Below, in pieces: positions 47,797 through 58,332 of a stretch of DNA of 64,000 nucleotides; position 1 is the stretch's first letter; each line of letters opens with the position of its first letter. A program made the translations under genes and the position numbers. Location: positions 2,046,001-2,110,000 of the forward strand of contig NZ_CP043342.1 in NCBI RefSeq assembly GCF_003594935.2, written 5' to 3'. This DNA is from Enterobacter huaxiensis. GTDB taxonomy: Bacteria > Pseudomonadota > Gammaproteobacteria > Enterobacterales > Enterobacteriaceae. Below the pieces are notes generated by a model that saw nothing but the letters and a program-made list of their open reading frames with translations, was not told where the DNA came from and made no database searches.

Positions 47797-49585
47797 GGTT
47801 TTCTCCTTGAGCAGTTGTAAGGGGCTTTTCGGGAATGAAGGTGACGACGACGTCGGTGCCACCTGACTCTCCCTGGCGAACCTGGCAATCACCGCGCAGG
47901 CTCTGCGCGCGATCTCGCATGATGATTAAACCATAGTGGTTCGTTCTTTCGGCATTTTCCGGCACGCCGCAGCCGTTATCCTGAACCGTGAGCTTCACCT
48001 GATTATCGTGGGCGCTTACGGTCACGGTTACCGCCGTCGCGCCGGAATGCTTGAGCACGTTGCTCAGGGCTTCACGGGCGATTTGCAGTAAATGAATGGC
48101 CTGATGGGAGGGAACAAAACGCGGCGGAAGCTGGTAATCAAGCTTCACCGGGAACCCCAGCCGGGCACTGAATTCATGGCAGCTGGACTCCAGGGCTGGG
48201 CGCAGGCCCGGCTCGGTCAGCTGCAGGCGGAAGGTGGTCAGCAGCTCGCGAAGCTGGATCCAGGACGTATTGAGTTCGTTGCGGATCTGGCTAAGCAGCT
48301 GTTTGCTGTTTTCCGGCATGCCCGCGTCCTGCATCTGCAGGCAGCTCACCTGCATTTTCATACAGGAGAGGGACTGCGCGATAGAGTCGTGAAGTTCGCG
48401 GGCGATGGTGGCGCGCTCCTCCATAACGATCAGCTGCTGCTGTTTCTCCTGATGCCGGTCAAGCGCCAGCGTGGCCGTAAGTTGCTCAACCAGCGTATCG
48501 ACCAGCTGCTGCTGGTCATGGCTGAGATGACGGCCGATAGGCAGCGTCGCCAGCAAAATACCGTACTGGGTATGGCTGTCCGTCAGGCGCCACTTCAGCG
48601 TAGTGCCGCCGGTTGTCAGAGGTGGCATTCCGCGCGGGCAGAGGTGACAGCCTTTATCGTCGCAGGACATGTCCGACTGGCAGGTGAACTCCTGGTGATT
48701 TTCTTCGTCTTCAACGTCGTAAACGCGCAGCTCCAGATCGTGCAGCAGCGTAAGATTTTGCAGACCGTTCAGCACCGGCGAGAGGCGCTCGCACAGCGGA
48801 ACCTGCATATGCAGACGTCGGTTAGCCTGCCAGAGGAAAGAGAGGATTTCGTTTTTCTGCTCAAGCCCGGCGGTTTTTTCCTGAACGCGTTGTTCCAGTA
48901 CCGCATAGCTTTCGGAAAGCTCTTCCGACATGGTGTTGAGCGCCTGGCCCAGCATCGCCATCTCGTTACGCCCGCTGATGTGCGTGCGCTGGGTGAAATC
49001 TCTGTCCGTAACGGCCCGCGCCATTGCCAGCAGCTGTTTCCACGGATTCAGCAGCCGCGCGCGCAGCCAGATGATGGTAAAGATCAGCAGCAGGCCCATA
49101 AAGAGCGCCATTGCCCGGTGAACCATCACCACGCGATCGATGCGCATTTCGGTCGTTTGGTCGAACGAGGAGACCAGCGCATCAATGCGCGCAACAAAGC
49201 CGGCAACGTCATGAGCAACGGTATCAGCGCTTTTCGCCTGTTTTAACCCCGGCTGAAGCTGCGTGTGCCAGTAGCCCTGGAGCGCCTTAAGCTGGGATTC
49301 CTGACCGTCGCGGTGAGCCGCTCTTTCCAGCTCCGGGCTGAAGGCGGTACGCTCCATTTCGTCGATCAGCGGCTGGTCGTCCTGCGTCAGCGGCACTGCC
49401 GCCAGCAGGCGGTAACTCTGCATACGTAGCGACCCTGCCTCGTTAATGGCATGCGCATTACCCTGTACGCCCTGTACCAGCCAGCCGGAAATAGCCATGC
49501 CGGTCACGCCGATAGCGGTGGACAGCAGAACGATAAGCGCGAGCTGGTTAACCAGCGTGAGCGGGGAAAGACATCTTTTTAACAT
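47789..49585 (-). CDS. narX: Nitrate/nitrite sensor kinase NarX
   Basis: 598 residues, the E. coli length. Order: TM1, a periplasmic ligand region with the conserved P-box ([19 protein letters not shown], about 43-61), TM2, HAMP, a cysteine-containing central domain, and an HPK7-type transmitter with [13 protein letters not shown], whose histidine is the phosphorylation site. The ATPase motifs NGCGVP and [12 protein letters not shown] G box are visible. It controls NarL phosphorylation and is transcribed divergently from narK. Confidence 0.97.
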   Translation of the reverse strand: MLKRCLSPLTLVNQLALIVLLSTAIGVTGMAISGWLVQGVQGNAHAINEAGSLRMQSYRLLAAVPLTQDDQPLIDEMERTAFSPELERAAHRDGQESQLKALQGYWHTQLQPGLKQAKSADTVAHDVAGFVARIDALVSSFDQTTEMRIDRVVMVHRAMALFMGLLLIFTIIWLRARLLNPWKQLLAMARAVTDRDFTQRTHISGRNEMAMLGQALNTMSEELSESYAVLEQRVQEKTAGLEQKNEILSFLWQANRRLHMQVPLCERLSPVLNGLQNLTLLHDLELRVYDVEDEENHQEFTCQSDMSCDDKGCHLCPRGMPPLTTGGTTLKWRLTDSHTQYGILLATLPIGRHLSHDQQQLVDTLVEQLTATLALDRHQEKQQQLIVMEERATIARELHDSIAQSLSCMKMQVSCLQMQDAGMPENSKQLLSQIRNELNTSWIQLRELLTTFRLQLTEPGLRPALESSCHEFSARLGFPVKLDYQLPPRFVPSHQAIHLLQIAREALSNVLKHSGATAVTVTVSAHDNQVKLTVQDNGCGVPENAERTNHYGLIIMRDRAQSLRGDCQVRQGESGGTDVVVTFIPEKPLTTAQGENHD

Positions 49586-49893
49586 AGGGGGGCCGGGCTC
49601 CTGACGTGACCTGTTGCAGGAATGGCGCTATTCTCGTGCATACCCTGGAGTATACCCATACCAATAAAGGATTACCTCTAAATTGCCAGTGGGGTAATGG
49701 TTGGGGGGAGGGAGTAGCACGTCACCCTCAGCACTGTGATAAACCACATCTTTTTTGCCGGAAATACCTACTCATTTAGAGTGATGCTTTTATTTTGACC
49801 GCAATTCCTCCCACTTTTCCTTTGATTTATATCAACTTACCGCCGCGCTAAAACCCTAATGTTTGCAGCATCTTTCAAGAATCAGAGGTGTCT
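49586..49893 (+). promoter_or_regulatory. narX-narK intergenic control region with FNR site
   Basis: The region has no gene. An FNR-type palindrome TTGATTTATATCAA lies at 49822-49835; placed at -41.5 it predicts narK transcription starting near 49870, with CCTAAT (49855-49860) as the -10. Heptamers that fit the NarL consensus TACYYMT occur at 49653-49659 (TACCCAT) and 49769-49775 (TACTCAT), consistent with nitrate activation of narK. The narX promoter must lie in the left part. Confidence 0.75.
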
Positions 49894-51291
49894 ATGAGTC
49901 ACTCATCCGCTCCCGAAAAGGAAAGTGGTTCCGTTATTACAGAATGGCGTCCGGAGGATCCGGCATTCTGGCAACAGCGCGGCCATCGCGTTGCCAGCCG
50001 TAACCTGTGGATTTCCGTCCCGTGTTTGCTGTTAGCGTTTTGCGTATGGATGTTGTTTAGTGCTGTTGCGGTAAATCTGCCAAAAGTTGGCTTTACCTTT
50101 ACCACTGATCAGCTGTTTATGCTGACCGCGCTGCCGTCATTGTCGGGAGCGCTTTTGCGCGTGCCTTACGCCTTTATGGTGCCGGTCTTTGGCGGCCGCC
50201 GCTGGACGGCGTTCAGCACCGGGATCATGATCGTTCCTTGCGTTTGGTTAGGTTTTGCGGTGCAGGATACCTCTACGCCGTTTAGCGTGTTCGTGATTAT
50301 CTCTCTGCTGTGCGGTTTTGCGGGTGCAAACTTTGCGTCGAGCATGGCGAACATCAGCTTCTTCTTCCCGAAAGCGAAGCAGGGCGGAGCGCTGGGTATC
50401 AACGGCGGCCTGGGCAACATGGGCGTGAGCGTGATGCAGCTGATTGCACCGCTGGCGATCTCTGTATCCATCTTCGCTGCCTTTGGCGGCGGTGGCGTGA
50501 CGCAGCCGGACGGTTCCTCTCTGTTCCTGCAGAACGCGGCCTGGATTTGGGTTCCGTTCCTGGTGATATTTACGCTGGCGTCCTGGTTCTTTATGAACGA
50601 CCTGTCTGCGTCTAAAGCCTCCCTGAGCGAGCAGCTTCCGGTCCTTAAACGTGGTCACCTGTGGGTGATGGCGCTGCTCTATCTGGCAACCTTCGGCTCG
50701 TTCATCGGCTTCTCGGCAGGCTTTGCCATGCTGTCGAAAACCCAGTTCCCGGAAATTCAGATCCTGCACTTTGCGTTCTTTGGTCCGTTTATCGGCGCGC
50801 TGGCGCGTTCTCTGGGCGGGATGATTTCTGACCGTCTGGGCGGAACCCGCGTTACCCTGGTGAACTTCGTGGTGATGGCTATCTTCTGCGCGCTGCTGTT
50901 CCTGACGCTGCCGGTCGACGGGCAGGGCGGTAATTTCTTCGCCTTCTTCGGCGTGTTTATGGTGCTGTTCCTGACGGCCGGGCTGGGCAGTGCCTCTACC
51001 TTCCAGATGATCTCCGTTATTTTCCGCAAGCTGACCATGGATCGCGTAAAGGCGCAGGGTGGAACGGAAGAGCAGGCTATGCGTGAAGCGGCGACAGATA
51101 CCGCGGCGGCACTGGGCTTTATCTCCGCTATCGGCGCCATTGGCGGCTTCTTTATCCCAAAAGCGTTCGGGATCTCGCTGGACCTGACCGGCTCCCCGGC
51201 AGGGGCAATGAAAGTGTTCCTCGTCTTCTACATCGCCTGCGTAGTGATTACGTGGCTGGTGTATGGCCGTAATACCAAGAAAAATAAGTAA
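49894..51291 (+). CDS. narK: Nitrate/nitrite transporter NarK
   Basis: 465 residues from ATG 49894, preceded by AGAGG; a GTG at 49888 would add two residues. Twelve membrane segments of the major facilitator type, with the nitrate-binding arginines expected in LLRVPYAF and ARSLGG, and the nitrate signature glycine stretches GALGINGGLGNMG and GLGSASTFQM. It exchanges nitrate for nitrite during anaerobic respiration. A terminator follows 16 bases downstream. Confidence 0.97.
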   Translation: MSHSSAPEKESGSVITEWRPEDPAFWQQRGHRVASRNLWISVPCLLLAFCVWMLFSAVAVNLPKVGFTFTTDQLFMLTALPSLSGALLRVPYAFMVPVFGGRRWTAFSTGIMIVPCVWLGFAVQDTSTPFSVFVIISLLCGFAGANFASSMANISFFFPKAKQGGALGINGGLGNMGVSVMQLIAPLAISVSIFAAFGGGGVTQPDGSSLFLQNAAWIWVPFLVIFTLASWFFMNDLSASKASLSEQLPVLKRGHLWVMALLYLATFGSFIGFSAGFAMLSKTQFPEIQILHFAFFGPFIGALARSLGGMISDRLGGTRVTLVNFVVMAIFCALLFLTLPVDGQGGNFFAFFGVFMVLFLTAGLGSASTFQMISVIFRKLTMDRVKAQGGTEEQAMREAATDTAAALGFISAIGAIGGFFIPKAFGISLDLTGSPAGAMKVFLVFYIACVVITWLVYGRNTKKNK

Positions 51292-51307
51292 GATTGATTA
51301 TCCGTTT

Positions 51308-51334
51308 GCGCGGCCTCAGTGCCGCGCTTTTTTT
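51308..51334 (+). terminator. narK terminator
   Basis: Stem GCGCGGC/GCCGCGC with loop CTCAGT, then T7. Confidence 0.93.
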
Positions 51335-51672
51335 ATGACTTCATTAGTTACAACATACTTATCATGTCTGCGCCATGTCGCAGCGCGTAACACTGTGACC
51401 GCCATCGCTTTGCAGCGGTTTCTACCCCTTAATACCTAAGATGTTAAATTTAGCCCTGCTTTTTGTACGATAAATAAAAAATATCCATATAAATCATGAA
51501 TATAAAAAATTAAAAAATCTACCGCTTTGGTGGTATGCGATGTAATACCTCCCTCATCAGACCCCGCTCGCCTTGATCGTTATCAATTCTCACCATCTTT
51601 CATAGCGTTACCTTCGCTGCAAATCAGCAATGTCGATTTAGAGAGCCACAGGCTCCATACAGGAGATACCCG
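51335..51672 (+). promoter_or_regulatory. narG control region with FNR and NarL sites
   Basis: No gene is present. The FNR palindrome TTGATCGTTATCAA is at 51573-51586; with its centre at -41.5, transcription would begin near 51621. A NarL heptamer TACCCCT at 51423-51429 then centres at about -195, the position of the distal NarL site in E. coli. An AT-rich stretch with AATCATGAATATA (51492-51504) lies near -125, where IHF bends the E. coli promoter. The spacing therefore supports looping activation by distal NarL. Confidence 0.8.
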
Positions 51673-54600
51673 ATGAGCAAATTTTTGGACCGGTTTCGCT
51701 ACTTCAAACAGAAGGGTGAAACTTTTGCCGATGGGCACGGCCAGGTTCTGGAGACCAACCGGGACTGGGAAGACGGTTACCGCCAGCGCTGGCAGCATGA
51801 CAAAGTCGTCCGTTCTACCCACGGCGTAAACTGCACTGGCTCATGTAGCTGGAAGATTTTCGTTAAAAACGGCCTGGTGACCTGGGAAGTGCAGCAGACG
51901 GACTATCCGCGCACGCGCCCGGACCTGCCAAATCATGAGCCTCGCGGCTGCCCGCGCGGCGCAAGCTACTCCTGGTATCTCTACAGCGCTAACCGCCTGA
52001 AATACCCGTTGATGCGCAAACGCCTGATGAAAATGTGGCGTGAAGCTAAAGTTCAGCACAGCGATCCGGTAGAGGCATGGGCATCCATTATCGAAGACGC
52101 CGACAAAGCGAAAAGCTTCAAGCAGGCGCGCGGTCGCGGTGGCTTTGTCCGCTCCTCCTGGAAAGAAGTCAACGAGCTGATTGCCGCCTCTAACGTCTAT
52201 ACCGTAAAAACCTACGGTCCTGACCGCGTAGCGGGCTTCTCGCCAATCCCGGCGATGTCGATGGTCTCTTATGCCTCCGGCGCGCGCTACCTCTCCCTGA
52301 TTGGCGGTACCTGCCTGAGCTTCTACGACTGGTACTGTGACCTGCCGCCTGCGTCTCCGCAGACCTGGGGCGAGCAGACCGACGTGCCTGAATCCGCCGA
52401 CTGGTATAACTCCAGCTACATCCTGGCATGGGGCTCCAACGTTCCGCAGACCCGTACCCCGGACGCCCACTTCTTTACCGAAGTGCGCTACAAGGGCACC
52501 AAAACCGTTGCGATTACCCCTGACTACGCCGAAATCGCCAAACTCTGCGACCTGTGGCTGGCACCGAAGCAGGGTACCGATGCGGCAATGGCGCTGGCGA
52601 TGGGCCACGTAATGCTGCGTGAGTTCCACCTTGATAACCCAAGCCAATACTTCACCGACTACGTGCGTCGCTATACCGACATGCCGATGCTGGTGATGCT
52701 GGAAGAGCGCGACGGCTATTATGCCGCAGGCCGTATGCTGCGCGCCGCTGACCTGGTGGATGCGCTCGGTCAGGAAAACAACCCGCAGTGGAAAACCGTT
52801 GCCTGTAACAGCAGCGGCGAACTGATCGCGCCAAACGGCTCTATCGGCTTCCGCTGGGGCGAAAAAGGCAAGTGGAACCTGGAACAGCGTGACGGCACGT
52901 CCGGTGAAGAGACCGATCTGCGCCTCAGCATGCTGGGCAGCCAGGACGAAATCGCCGACGTCGGTTTCCCGTACTTCGGCGGTGAAGGCACCGAGCACGT
53001 CAATAAAGTTGAGCTGCAAAACGTCCTGATGCATAAGCTGCCGGTGAAACGCCTGCAGCTGGCCGACGGCTCTACCGCGCTGGTCACCACCGTGTACGAT
53101 CTGACCATGGCCAACTACGGCCTGGAGCGCGGTCTGAACGATGAAAACTGCGCAACCGGCTACGACGACGTAAAAGCGTACACCCCGGCATGGGCTGAGC
53201 AGATCACCGGCGTCCCGGCGGCGCAGATCACCCGCATCGCGCGTGAATTTGCAGAGAACGCTGATAAAACGCACGGTCGTTCGATGATTATCGTCGGTGC
53301 CGGTCTGAACCACTGGTATCACCTCGATATGAACTATCGCGGCCTGATCAACATGCTGATCTTCTGTGGCTGCGTCGGCCAGAGCGGCGGCGGCTGGGCG
53401 CACTATGTGGGCCAGGAAAAACTGCGTCCGCAGACCGGCTGGCAGCCGCTGGCGTTTGCCCTCGACTGGCAGCGCCCGGCGCGTCACATGAACAGTACCT
53501 CCTACTTCTATAACCACTCCAGCCAGTGGCGCTACGAGACGGTTACCGCGCAGGAATTGCTGTCACCGATGGCGGATAAATCCCGCTACAGCGGACACCT
53601 GGTTGACTTCAACGTGCGTGCTGAACGTATGGGCTGGCTGCCGTCCGCACCACAGCTGGGTACCAACCCGCTGCGCATTGCCGAAGAGGCGAAGAAAGCA
53701 GGCATGACCCCGGTGGATTACACCGTTAAATCCCTTAAGGAAGGTTCTATCCGCTTCGCGGCTGAACAGCCTGAAAACGGTAAAAACCACCCGCGCAACC
53801 TGTTCATCTGGCGTTCAAACCTGCTCGGTTCTTCCGGTAAGGGCCACGAGTTCATGCTGAAGTATCTGCTCGGGACCGACCACGGTATCCAGGGTAAAGA
53901 TCTTGGCAAGCAGGGCGGCGTGAAGCCTGAAGAAGTGGAATGGAAAGACAACGGCCTGGACGGCAAGCTGGATCTGGTGGTGACGCTGGACTTCCGTCTG
54001 TCGAGCACCTGCCTGTATTCCGATATCGTTCTGCCAACGGCGACCTGGTACGAAAAAGACGATATGAATACCTCGGATATGCATCCGTTTATTCATCCGC
54101 TCTCTGCTGCCGTTGACCCGGCGTGGGAATCGAAAAGCGACTGGGAAATCTACAAAGGCATCGCCGAGAAATTCTCCGAAGTCTGCGTAGGGCATCTGGG
54201 CAAAGAGACCGACGTTGTCACGCTGCCAATCCAGCACGACTCCGCAGCCGAGCTGGCGCAGCCGCTGGACGTGAAGGACTGGAAAAAAGGTGAATGCGAC
54301 CTGATCCCAGGCGTGACCGCGCCGCACATCATTCCGGTTGAGCGCGACTACCCGGCAACCTACGAACGCTTTACCTCTATCGGCCCGCTGATGGAGAAAA
54401 TCGGTAACGGCGGTAAAGGGATTGCCTGGAACACCCAGAGCGAAATGGACCTGCTGCGTAAGCTCAATTACACCAAAGCAGACGGCCCGGCCAAAGGCCA
54501 GCCGATGCTGAATACCGCCATTGATGCCGCTGAGATGATCCTCACCCTGGCACCGGAAACCAACGGCCAGGTAGCCGTGAAGGCCTGGGCAGCGCTGAGT

Positions 54601-55416
54601 GAATTCACAGGGCGCGACCACAAGCACCTGGCGCTGAATAAAGAAGACGAGAAGATCCGCTTCCGCGACATTCAGGCCCAGCCGCGCAAAATCATCTCCA
54701 GCCCGACCTGGTCAGGGCTTGAAGATGAGCACGTGTCCTATAACGCGGGCTACACCAACGTTCACGAGCTGATCCCGTGGCGCACCCTGACCGGTCGTCA
54801 GTCTCTTTATCAGGATCACCAGTGGATGCGTGACTTCGGTGAAAGCCTGCTGGTCTATCGTCCGCCGATCGACACCCGTTCGGTGAAAGCGGTAATGGGC
54901 GAGAAGTCCAACGGTAACCCTGAGAAAGCGCTGAACTTCCTGACGCCACACCAGAAGTGGGGTATCCACTCCACCTACAGCGACAACCTGCTGATGCTGA
55001 CGCTGGGTCGCGGTGGTCCGATTGTGTGGATGAGCGAAGCGGATGCGAAAGATCTGGGCATTGTGGACAACGACTGGATTGAAGTGTTCAACACCAACGG
55101 TTCGTTAACCGCGCGTGCGGTAGTGAGCCAGCGCGTGCCGGCGGGGATGACCATGATGTACCACGCGCAGGAACGTATAGTGAACATTCCTGGCTCAGAA
55201 ATCACCGAGCAGCGCGGCGGTATTCATAACTCTGTCACCCGTATTACGCCGAAGCCGACCCACATGATTGGCGGCTATGCGCAGCTGGCCTACGGCTTTA
55301 ACTACTACGGCACCGTAGGATCTAACCGCGATGAGTTCGTGGTGGTACGTAAGATGAAGAATATTAACTGGTTAGACGGCGAAGGTAATGACCAGGTACA
55401 GGAGAGCGTAAAATGA
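51673..55416 (+). CDS. narG: Respiratory nitrate reductase A, catalytic alpha subunit NarG
   Basis: 1247 residues, the E. coli length. It reduces nitrate to nitrite at a bis-molybdopterin guanine dinucleotide molybdenum centre on the cytoplasmic face. The FS0 iron-sulfur ligands are His50, Cys54, Cys58 and Cys93 (STHGVNCTGSC and EPRGCPRG); the molybdenum-ligating aspartate lies in SFYDWYCDLPP near 220. No Tat signal cleavage site is expected; the N-terminus is the vestigial form. It heads narGHJI. Confidence 0.98.
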   Translation: MSKFLDRFRYFKQKGETFADGHGQVLETNRDWEDGYRQRWQHDKVVRSTHGVNCTGSCSWKIFVKNGLVTWEVQQTDYPRTRPDLPNHEPRGCPRGASYSWYLYSANRLKYPLMRKRLMKMWREAKVQHSDPVEAWASIIEDADKAKSFKQARGRGGFVRSSWKEVNELIAASNVYTVKTYGPDRVAGFSPIPAMSMVSYASGARYLSLIGGTCLSFYDWYCDLPPASPQTWGEQTDVPESADWYNSSYILAWGSNVPQTRTPDAHFFTEVRYKGTKTVAITPDYAEIAKLCDLWLAPKQGTDAAMALAMGHVMLREFHLDNPSQYFTDYVRRYTDMPMLVMLEERDGYYAAGRMLRAADLVDALGQENNPQWKTVACNSSGELIAPNGSIGFRWGEKGKWNLEQRDGTSGEETDLRLSMLGSQDEIADVGFPYFGGEGTEHVNKVELQNVLMHKLPVKRLQLADGSTALVTTVYDLTMANYGLERGLNDENCATGYDDVKAYTPAWAEQITGVPAAQITRIAREFAENADKTHGRSMIIVGAGLNHWYHLDMNYRGLINMLIFCGCVGQSGGGWAHYVGQEKLRPQTGWQPLAFALDWQRPARHMNSTSYFYNHSSQWRYETVTAQELLSPMADKSRYSGHLVDFNVRAERMGWLPSAPQLGTNPLRIAEEAKKAGMTPVDYTVKSLKEGSIRFAAEQPENGKNHPRNLFIWRSNLLGSSGKGHEFMLKYLLGTDHGIQGKDLGKQGGVKPEEVEWKDNGLDGKLDLVVTLDFRLSSTCLYSDIVLPTATWYEKDDMNTSDMHPFIHPLSAAVDPAWESKSDWEIYKGIAEKFSEVCVGHLGKETDVVTLPIQHDSAAELAQPLDVKDWKKGECDLIPGVTAPHIIPVERDYPATYERFTSIGPLMEKIGNGGKGIAWNTQSEMDLLRKLNYTKADGPAKGQPMLNTAIDAAEMILTLAPETNGQVAVKAWAALSEFTGRDHKHLALNKEDEKIRFRDIQAQPRKIISSPTWSGLEDEHVSYNAGYTNVHELIPWRTLTGRQSLYQDHQWMRDFGESLLVYRPPIDTRSVKAVMGEKSNGNPEKALNFLTPHQKWGIHSTYSDNLLMLTLGRGGPIVWMSEADAKDLGIVDNDWIEVFNTNGSLTARAVVSQRVPAGMTMMYHAQERIVNIPGSEITEQRGGIHNSVTRITPKPTHMIGGYAQLAYGFNYYGTVGSNRDEFVVVRKMKNINWLDGEGNDQVQESVK

Positions 55417-56948
55417 AAATTCGTTCACAAGTCGGCATGGTGCTGAATCTGGATAAATGCATCGGCTGTCATACCTGCTCAGTCACCTGTAAAAACGTCT
55501 GGACCAGCCGCGAAGGTACCGAGTACGCGTGGTTCAACAACGTTGAAACCAAGCCGGGCACCGGCTTCCCGACCAACTGGGAAGATCAGGAGAAATACAA
55601 GGGCGGCTGGATCCGCAAAATTAACGGTAAAATTCAGCCGCGCATGGGTAACCGCGCGATGCTGCTGGGTAAAATCTTCGCTAACCCGCACCTGCCGGGC
55701 ATTGATGATTACTACGAGCCGTTCGATTTTGACTACCAGAACCTGCATAACGCAGCGGAAGGGAAACATCAGCCGATTGCCCGTCCTCGCTCGCTGATCA
55801 CCGGTCAGCGCATGAACAAGATCGAGAAAGGCCCGAACTGGGAAGACGATCTGGGCGGCGAGTTTGAGAAGCTGTCGAAAGACAAAAACTTCGAGAACAT
55901 GCAGAAGGCGATGTACGGCCAGTTCGAAAACACCTTCATGATGTACCTGCCGCGCCTGTGCGAGCACTGCCTCAACCCGGCGTGCGTGGCGACCTGCCCG
56001 AGCGGCGCCATCTACAAGCGTGAAGAAGACGGCATCGTCCTGATCGACCAGGACAAGTGCCGCGGCTGGCGTATGTGCATCACCGGCTGCCCGTACAAAA
56101 AAATCTACTTCAACTGGAAGAGCGGCAAGTCAGAGAAGTGCATCTTCTGCTATCCGCGCATTGAAGCAGGCATGCCGACCGTCTGTTCTGAAAGCTGCGT
56201 GGGCCGTATCCGTTACCTCGGCGTGCTGCTGTATGACGCGGACGCGATTGAAAGCGCAGCGAGCACCGAGCACGAGAAAGACCTCTATCAGCGTCAGCTC
56301 GACGTGTTCCTCGATCCGAACGATCCGAAAGTGATCGAACAGGCGCTGAAGGACGGCGTGCCGCAGAGCGTGATCGACGCCGCGCAGCAGTCTCCGGTCT
56401 ACAAAATGGCGATGGACTGGAAGCTGGCTCTGCCGCTGCATCCGGAATACCGCACGCTGCCGATGGTCTGGTATGTGCCGCCTCTGTCACCGATTCAGTC
56501 TGCCGCTGACGCGGGTGAACTGGGCAGCAACGGCATTCTGCCGGACGTAGAAAGCCTGCGTATCCCGGTTCAGTATCTGGCGAACCTGCTCACCGCAGGC
56601 GACACCCAGCCGGTCCTGCTGGCGCTGAAGCGTATGCTGGCGATGCGCCACTTCAAACGTACCGAAACCGTAGACGGCGTGATCGACACCCGTGCGCTGG
56701 AGGAGGTGGGTCTGACCGAAGCGCAGGCGCAGGAGATGTACCGCTACCTGGCGATTGCTAACTACGAAGACCGCTTCGTGGTGCCGAGCAGCCACCGCGA
56801 GCAGGCTCGCGAAGCCTTCCCGGAAAAAAGCGGATGTGGCTTTACCTTCGGTGACGGTTGCCACGGTTCAGACACTAAATTCAACCTGTTCAACAGCCGC
56901 CGCATCGACGCGATGGATGTGACCAGCAAAACGGAGCCGCACCAATGA
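55413..56948 (+). CDS. narH: Nitrate reductase A, beta subunit NarH
   Basis: 511 residues. Four iron-sulfur clusters relay electrons from NarI to NarG. The cysteine groups are CIGCHTCSVTCKN, CEHCLNPACVATCP, CRGWRMCITGCP and CIFCYP...CSESC. The tryptophan in CRGWRMC replaces a cysteine and gives the 3Fe-4S cluster known for this enzyme. It overlaps both narG and narJ by ATGA. Confidence 0.98.
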   Translation: MKIRSQVGMVLNLDKCIGCHTCSVTCKNVWTSREGTEYAWFNNVETKPGTGFPTNWEDQEKYKGGWIRKINGKIQPRMGNRAMLLGKIFANPHLPGIDDYYEPFDFDYQNLHNAAEGKHQPIARPRSLITGQRMNKIEKGPNWEDDLGGEFEKLSKDKNFENMQKAMYGQFENTFMMYLPRLCEHCLNPACVATCPSGAIYKREEDGIVLIDQDKCRGWRMCITGCPYKKIYFNWKSGKSEKCIFCYPRIEAGMPTVCSESCVGRIRYLGVLLYDADAIESAASTEHEKDLYQRQLDVFLDPNDPKVIEQALKDGVPQSVIDAAQQSPVYKMAMDWKLALPLHPEYRTLPMVWYVPPLSPIQSAADAGELGSNGILPDVESLRIPVQYLANLLTAGDTQPVLLALKRMLAMRHFKRTETVDGVIDTRALEEVGLTEAQAQEMYRYLAIANYEDRFVVPSSHREQAREAFPEKSGCGFTFGDGCHGSDTKFNLFNSRRIDAMDVTSKTEPHQ

Positions 56949-57655
56949 TTGAACTCGTCATTGTTTCGCGTCTGCTCGAGTACCCGGATGCTGCGCTTGC
57001 GCAGCATCAGCAGGAACTCTTTGATGCACTCGCGTCATCTGAAAACCTGGACAAAGAGGATGCCCAGACCCTGGGCGTTTTCCTGCGCGACCTGTTAGCA
57101 CGCGATCTGCTGGACGCCCAGGCGGACTACAGCCAGCTGTTTGACCGCGGTCGCGCCACCTCGCTGCTGCTGTTTGAACACGTTCACGGTGAGTCCCGCG
57201 ACCGCGGCCAGGCGATGGTGGACCTGATGTCCCAGTACGAGCAGCACGGCCTGCAGCTCGACAGCCGAGAGCTGCCTGACCACCTGCCGCTGTATCTGGA
57301 ATATCTTGCGCAGCTGCCTAAAGAAGAGGCGCTTGGCGGTTTGCAGGACATCGCACCGATTCTGGCGTTGCTTAGCGCGCGTCTTCAGCAGCGCGAAAGC
57401 CGCTACGCCGTGCTGTTCGACCTGCTGGTGAAGCTGGCAAACGCCTCGGTCGACAGTGAGAAAGTGGCGGAGAAAATAGCGGACGAAGCCCGCGACGATA
57501 CTCCCCAGGCGCTGGATGCGGTCTGGGAAGAAGAGCAGGTGAAATTCTTTGCTGACAAGAACTGCGGCGAGTCTGAAATCTCTGCTCACCAGCGTCGTTT
57601 TGCCGGGGCCGTTGCTCCGCAATATTTGAATATCTCTAACGGAGGACGGCAATAA
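56945..57655 (+). CDS. narJ: Nitrate reductase assembly chaperone NarJ
   Basis: 236 residues, all helical, of the TorD/NarJ family ([29 protein letters not shown]). NarJ binds the NarG N-terminus and is needed for cofactor insertion and membrane attachment; it is not part of the final enzyme. Its stop overlaps the narI start by one base (TAATG). Confidence 0.97.
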   Translation: MIELVIVSRLLEYPDAALAQHQQELFDALASSENLDKEDAQTLGVFLRDLLARDLLDAQADYSQLFDRGRATSLLLFEHVHGESRDRGQAMVDLMSQYEQHGLQLDSRELPDHLPLYLEYLAQLPKEEALGGLQDIAPILALLSARLQQRESRYAVLFDLLVKLANASVDSEKVAEKIADEARDDTPQALDAVWEEEQVKFFADKNCGESEISAHQRRFAGAVAPQYLNISNGGRQ

Positions 57656-58332
57656 TGCACTTCCTGAATATGTTCTTCTTTGACATCTACCCGTATATCG
57701 CGGGCACCGTGTTCCTGGTGGGAAGCTGGCTGCGTTATGACTATGGCCAGTACACCTGGCGCGCCGCCTCCAGCCAGATGCTGGATCGTAAAGGAATGAA
57801 CCTGGCGTCTAACCTGTTCCACATCGGGATCCTGGGCGTGATTGCAGGCCATGCATTCGGAATGTTGACGCCGCATTGGATGTATGAAGCGTGGTTGCCG
57901 CTGGAAGTGAAACAGAAGATGGCAATGTTCGGTGGCGGTGCGGCGGGTCTTATGTGTCTGGTTGGCGGCCTGTTGCTACTCAAACGCCGCCTCTTCAGTC
58001 CTCGCATTCGCGCTACGACAACCGCAGCAGATATTCTGGTGATGTCGGTACTGGTTATCCAGTGTGCGCTGGGTCTGCTGACCATCCCATTCTCTGCGCA
58101 GCATATGGACGGCAGCGAGATGATGAAGCTGGTCGGCTGGGCGCAGTCCGTCGTGACCTTCCACGGCGGTGCGTCTGAACACCTGGACGGCGTGGCGTTT
58201 ATTTTCCGCATGCACCTGGTGCTCGGCATGACCCTGTTTGTGCTGTTCCCGTTCTCTCGTCTGGTACACATCTGGAGCGTGCCGGTGGAATACCTGACGC
58301 GCAAATACCAGATTGTGCGCGCTCGTCGCTAA
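57655..58332 (+). CDS. narI: Nitrate reductase A, cytochrome b subunit NarI
   Basis: 225 residues with five membrane segments. It oxidises quinol at the periplasmic side and passes electrons through two b haems held by histidines in helices two and five ([16 protein letters not shown] and [24 protein letters not shown]). A GGAGG ribosome site sits just upstream. The last three bases overlap the stop codon of the convergent EamA gene. Confidence 0.98.
   Translation: MHFLNMFFFDIYPYIAGTVFLVGSWLRYDYGQYTWRAASSQMLDRKGMNLASNLFHIGILGVIAGHAFGMLTPHWMYEAWLPLEVKQKMAMFGGGAAGLMCLVGGLLLLKRRLFSPRIRATTTAADILVMSVLVIQCALGLLTIPFSAQHMDGSEMMKLVGWAQSVVTFHGGASEHLDGVAFIFRMHLVLGMTLFVLFPFSRLVHIWSVPVEYLTRKYQIVRARR

Noticed and set aside
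48092..49246. 384-codon plus-strand frame opposite narX
   Set aside because: It is Arg/Gln/His-rich, has no initiation signal, and NarX is complete on the other strand.
51841..53517. 558-codon antisense frame inside narG
   Set aside because: It is a shadow of a highly expressed GC-rich gene; the protein is low in recognisable structure and narG is intact.
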